A DNA stretch of 6,855 nucleotides, from positions 1 through 6,855 of the forward strand of contig DASRSS010000294.1 in assembly GCA_035656335.1 (NCBI GenBank), written 5' to 3'. The stretch comes from DASRSS01 sp035656335 (GTDB taxonomy: Bacteria; Actinomycetota; Actinomycetes; Mycobacteriales; Jatrophihabitantaceae). The position numbers were made by a program, and so were the translations under genes. Positions within the stretch are counted from its first letter, which is position 1. Every line of letters starts with the position of its first letter. This document shows, one piece after another, positions 5,099 through 6,855 of this stretch. Below the pieces are notes generated by a model that saw only the letters and a list, made by a program, of their open reading frames with translations, was not told the DNA's origin and searched no databases.

Positions 5099-5731
5099 TC
5101 AACCGGAGGTGTAGCCCAGCTGGGCGGCCGCGGCGCGCAGCGTGTGCTGCCAGTTGGCGGCGGGCGTGTCGACAGCGCGCGCGAAGTCGGGAGCAGCCGG
5201 GAAGCTGTCCGCGGCGGGCGCCCAGAGCGCGAGGCAGTCCTGGCCCGTCATCGCCGAGGAATAGAGGATCCCGTCCGCCGTCGGCCACGCCGTGCGCAAC
5301 GCGCGGGCCCAGCGGCGCGTGATGTCCTTTCGGTAGCTGCCGATTGCCTGGGCAGCACCGAGCGCGACTGCGCCGGGTCCACGCAGGTCGATCAACGTCA
5401 GCGTGCGGATCGGACGCCATGCGTAGGCGATCGGGCTGGTTGGATCGTCGCGGCGGATCGCCCGGTTGTGCTGAAAGCGTTCGGCGAGCGCGGTGAGCAG
5501 CGTGGCCGCGGCGTAGAGCACGAGTTCTCCGGAACGGTTGCCCGCTGGCTCGGGGTGCGGGTCGAAGCGGGCCGACGGCAGTGGCCCGTAGGAGCGCAGC
5601 TGGCCGAAGCCGACCGCGTGAGCTCCGGCTGCACTCGCGATGTTCCACAGGACATCGGAGTGCGAGTACCGCGTCCAGGTCGGGGTTCGGTCCGCGAGGT
5701 CGGGTGGCGGGATGTGCGGGACCTTGCTCAC
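5099..5731 (-). CDS. RES-domain toxin of a RES/Xre toxin-antitoxin pair
   Basis: The 210-residue protein carries the three residues that name the RES domain in their usual contexts: R55 in SARFDPHP, E84 in LLTALAERFQ after the LVLYAAAT strand, and S158/S159 in DGILYSSAMTGQDCLALW. Characterised RES toxins (for example MbcT) degrade or phosphorolyse NAD+ and so stop growth; the same activity is expected here by family. It follows its antitoxin, the normal gene order for this class. GTG 5731 is chosen because the conserved part begins just after it (PPPDLADR...W-T-R-Y); the frame runs back to 5872 but overlaps the antitoxin. There is no ribosome binding site; GTG 5731 instead overlaps the TGA of a 17-codon ORF that starts on the antitoxin stop. 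It converges with the broken VOC gene. Confidence 0.8.
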   Translation of the reverse strand: MSKVPHIPPPDLADRTPTWTRYSHSDVLWNIASAAGAHAVGFGQLRSYGPLPSARFDPHPEPAGNRSGELVLYAAATLLTALAERFQHNRAIRRDDPTSPIAYAWRPIRTLTLIDLRGPGAVALGAAQAIGSYRKDITRRWARALRTAWPTADGILYSSAMTGQDCLALWAPAADSFPAAPDFARAVDTPAANWQHTLRAAAAQLGYTSG

Positions 5732-5781
5732 CGCGCCGGCCCGGTGTCGACTCGAGGACCGAGCCGGGCCGGGTGCCGCAT
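5728..5781 (-). CDS. 17-codon ORF bridging antitoxin stop and toxin start
   Basis: Its ATG (5781-5779) overlaps the antitoxin TGA as TGATG, and its TGA (5730-5728) overlaps the toxin start GTG 5731 as GTGA. It thus spans the 49-nt gap exactly, and a ribosome ending the antitoxin could reinitiate here and again at the toxin. The peptide is Pro/Arg-rich with no recognised similarity. The overlaps are seen; a coupling role is inference and chance is quite possible in GC-rich DNA. Confidence 0.25.
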   Translation of the reverse strand: MRHPARLGPRVDTGPAR

Positions 5782-6356
5782 CACTGCTGCTCGCCGAGCG
5801 TCTCGGCGAGCGCGCGCACCGGAGCGGGATCTCCGCCGGCGTCCAGCCAATCGACCGGGCTGACCGGCTCATCGTTCAGGAGCAGGGCATCGTCCGGCGT
5901 CGTCATGAAAGAACGAACCGTCACCGGGTGGGCAGCCTGCGGCAGTGCGGCGAGCACCTCGGCCAGGTGCGGCAGCACCCGCCCGTGACGGAACTGCCAG
6001 TCCGGGAAGCGACGCCGGCCACCGGCACCCGGGTAGGCGTAGATGCCGCCGTCGCGAACCCGATGCGACAGCCGGGTCTGGTCGATGCCGAGCAGCTCGG
6101 CCGCCTCGCGCCGCGACAGCGTGCCGGCCACCTCAGCGACCGACCTCGCTACCGAGCGAGCGTCCAGGTTCGCCAACTGCTTCGCGGTCACGGCGCGCAC
6201 TCCGCCGTGCTCAGCCAGGAACGCGTCCTCGGCCGCGCTGAGGGCCAGCCCGGGTCCCGCCGGTGCCGGACCGAGCAGAACCCGCAGTTCGGCCGCGACC
6301 TGTTCCTCACTCGAGGCGAGCGCATGCTCGGCCAGGACCTCCGCCACCGTGGTCAT
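5781..6356 (-). CDS. Antitoxin of the RES/Xre pair (HTH plus MbcA/ParS-type toxin-binding domain)
   Basis: The 191-residue protein has a helical N-terminal half (about 1-75), a helix-turn-helix (T79-L-S-R-R-E-A-A-E-L-L-G-I-D-Q-T-R-L-S-H-R-V100) followed by an excisionase-like wing with GGRRRFPDWQF (about 112-122), and a C-terminal segment (about 140-187) with the pattern of Xre/MbcA/ParS toxin-binding domains: MTTPDDALL...SPVDWLDAGGDPAPVRALAETL. It should bind and block the RES toxin and repress its own promoter. It is longer than the MbcA type (about 110 residues) because of the N-terminal half. The frame opens at GTG 6362, but ATG 6356 is preferred: TAATAT lies exactly 6 nt before it and no ribosome binding site exists. 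The stop is TGATG. Confidence 0.75.
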   Translation of the reverse strand: MTTVAEVLAEHALASSEEQVAAELRVLLGPAPAGPGLALSAAEDAFLAEHGGVRAVTAKQLANLDARSVARSVAEVAGTLSRREAAELLGIDQTRLSHRVRDGGIYAYPGAGGRRRFPDWQFRHGRVLPHLAEVLAALPQAAHPVTVRSFMTTPDDALLLNDEPVSPVDWLDAGGDPAPVRALAETLGEQQ

Positions 6357-6384
6357 GCGCACATATTAGCATCGCGTGCGCATG
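6354..6384. promoter_or_regulatory. Inverted repeat over the toxin-antitoxin promoter
   Basis: Perfect 9-bp arms CATGCGCAC (6354-6362) and GTGCGCATG (6376-6384) flank 13 bp. One arm covers the antitoxin start codon; the -10 (6363-6368) lies at the edge of the spacer. The position suits autorepression by the antitoxin, as in other type II modules. A further GTGTGCGC copy of the half-site (6384-6389 region) adjoins it. Confidence 0.6.
6363..6368 (-). promoter_or_regulatory. -10 element of the antitoxin-toxin operon
   Basis: TAATAT on the - strand is the best -10 in the window (4 of 6 matches to TATAAT, in an AT-rich patch). It lies 6 nt before ATG 6356, implying a leaderless antitoxin message. 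No clear -35 is present at 16-19 bp. Confidence 0.5.
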
Positions 6385-6421
6385 TGTGCGCTCGACGGGA
6401 ACGCGCAGTCGTTGCTGGCGG

Positions 6422-6855
6422 TCATCTCGCGCCGGGGCCCGTCACGCACTGCTCGGGCACGTCGAACCAGCACAGCGGATCTTCCGCCGCCCAGCTGCTC
6501 GACTCGAGCGTCACGTCCTGACGCTCGGCGATCAGCGCGCGTGCCTGCGCCAGATGGTCGGCCAGGTGCGACTCCGGGACGCTGTCGTGCGGCACGGGCG
6601 GGGCGTCGAGGAACGGCAGCGTCCACAGGCTGGGCGCCAGGTCGTCCGGCGCGGCCCGGTGCCGCCAGCTGCCGGTGCGCAGGTCGAAGTCGTACTCGGG
6701 CAGGAACCGCCAGCCGTCGCTGGCCACGATGTTCACCGCCTCGATCAGATAGTCGGCGACCGTGTCGGAGAGGAAGTAGTTGAGATTCAGCCGGATCCAG
6801 CCGGGCTTGATCCCGTCGTGGCCGGCCACGATCCGCTGCTCGTACGCGGCCGAGG
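6422..6855 (-). CDS. C-terminal part of a class V aminotransferase-fold PLP enzyme (5' end outside window)
   Basis: The frame is open to the window edge and ends at TGA 6424-6422, giving 143 visible residues. The segment HDGIKPGWIRLNLNYFLSDTVADYLIEAVNIVASDGWRFLPEYDFDLRTGSWRHR matches the C-terminal small domain of large class V (cysteine-desulfurase-like) PLP proteins, where the G-I-K-P-G-W-x-R-x-N-x-N-Y-F run is characteristic. The PLP-binding Lys and the large domain would lie upstream, out of view, so activity cannot be judged. The reaction is unknown; the fold covers desulfurases, kynureninases and aminotransferases. An internal GTG at 6829 is not the start. It lies 65 nt before the antitoxin on the same strand, with the toxin-antitoxin promoter in that gap. 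No terminator is visible there. Confidence 0.65.
   Translation of the reverse strand, partial: SAAYEQRIVAGHDGIKPGWIRLNLNYFLSDTVADYLIEAVNIVASDGWRFLPEYDFDLRTGSWRHRAAPDDLAPSLWTLPFLDAPPVPHDSVPESHLADHLAQARALIAERQDVTLESSSWAAEDPLCWFDVPEQCVTGPGAR

Noticed and set aside
4964..5863. + strand ORF of 299 codons starting right after the first half of the broken VOC gene
   Set aside because: Its frame does not carry the VOC C-terminus and it runs antisense through the RES toxin.
5640..6521. + strand ORF of 293 codons antisense to toxin and antitoxin
   Set aside because: Shadow frame of the antitoxin gene, without recognisable domains.
1..6855. Mobile element, CRISPR array, tRNA or a new multi-gene defence system
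   Set aside because: No transposase, integrase, terminal repeats, regular spacer-repeat array or tRNA-like cloverleaf was seen; the only defence-related unit is the RES/Xre toxin-antitoxin pair, which belongs to a known class.

Overview
The window is GC-rich throughout, with strong G/C bias at third codon positions and frequent GTG starts. It encodes a maleylpyruvate-isomerase-type (mycothiol-dependent fold) protein, a family concentrated in mycothiol-making bacteria. Together these point to the chromosome of an actinobacterium (Actinomycetota); I cannot name the genus. Gene density is high, short intergenic gaps hold nearly all the regulatory sequence, and no rRNA, tRNA, CRISPR array, insertion sequence or phage gene is visible.

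Layout. (1) Positions 1-1259, + strand: the 3' part of a secreted or surface protein with a Gly-rich stretch, two Ig-like domains, a Pro/Thr repeat linker and a DUF11-like C-terminal domain. (2) 1356-1568, - strand: a 70-residue helix-turn-helix protein whose promoter is overlaid by two operator-like palindromes. (3) 1753-2850, + strand: a carboxymuconolactone decarboxylase/AhpD-like protein, a 48-residue ORF resembling the N-terminus of an ECF-type sigma factor, and a small ABM-like protein whose start overlaps that ORF by ATGA. (4) 4676-2857, - strand: a VOC-fold protein, then a TetR regulator and a maleylpyruvate-isomerase-family protein overlapping by ATGA. (5) 4793-5073, + strand: a VOC gene broken by an internal deletion plus frameshift. 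(6) 6356-5099, - strand: a RES/Xre-type toxin-antitoxin pair, antitoxin first. (7) 6855-6422, - strand: the 3' part of a class V aminotransferase-fold gene.

How the genes work together. Two units are convincing. The RES toxin (NAD+-consuming family) and its upstream antitoxin form a type II module with an inverted repeat over the antitoxin promoter, as expected for autorepression. The TetR gene and the maleylpyruvate-isomerase-like gene form a translationally coupled pair behind a promoter carrying a palindrome. The remaining genes look like unrelated small accessory functions, and two of them (the sigma-like fragment and the broken VOC gene) look like deletion relics.

A recurring feature is that many starts have no Shine-Dalgarno sequence but have a -10-like hexamer 6-8 nt before the start codon, the layout of leaderless transcripts common in actinobacteria. 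I used this to choose several starts. I do not see a clearly new multi-gene system. The most distinctive points are the tandem palindromes at the small HTH gene, the 17-codon ORF bridging antitoxin and toxin by stop/start overlaps, and the sigma-like fragment joined to the ABM gene.
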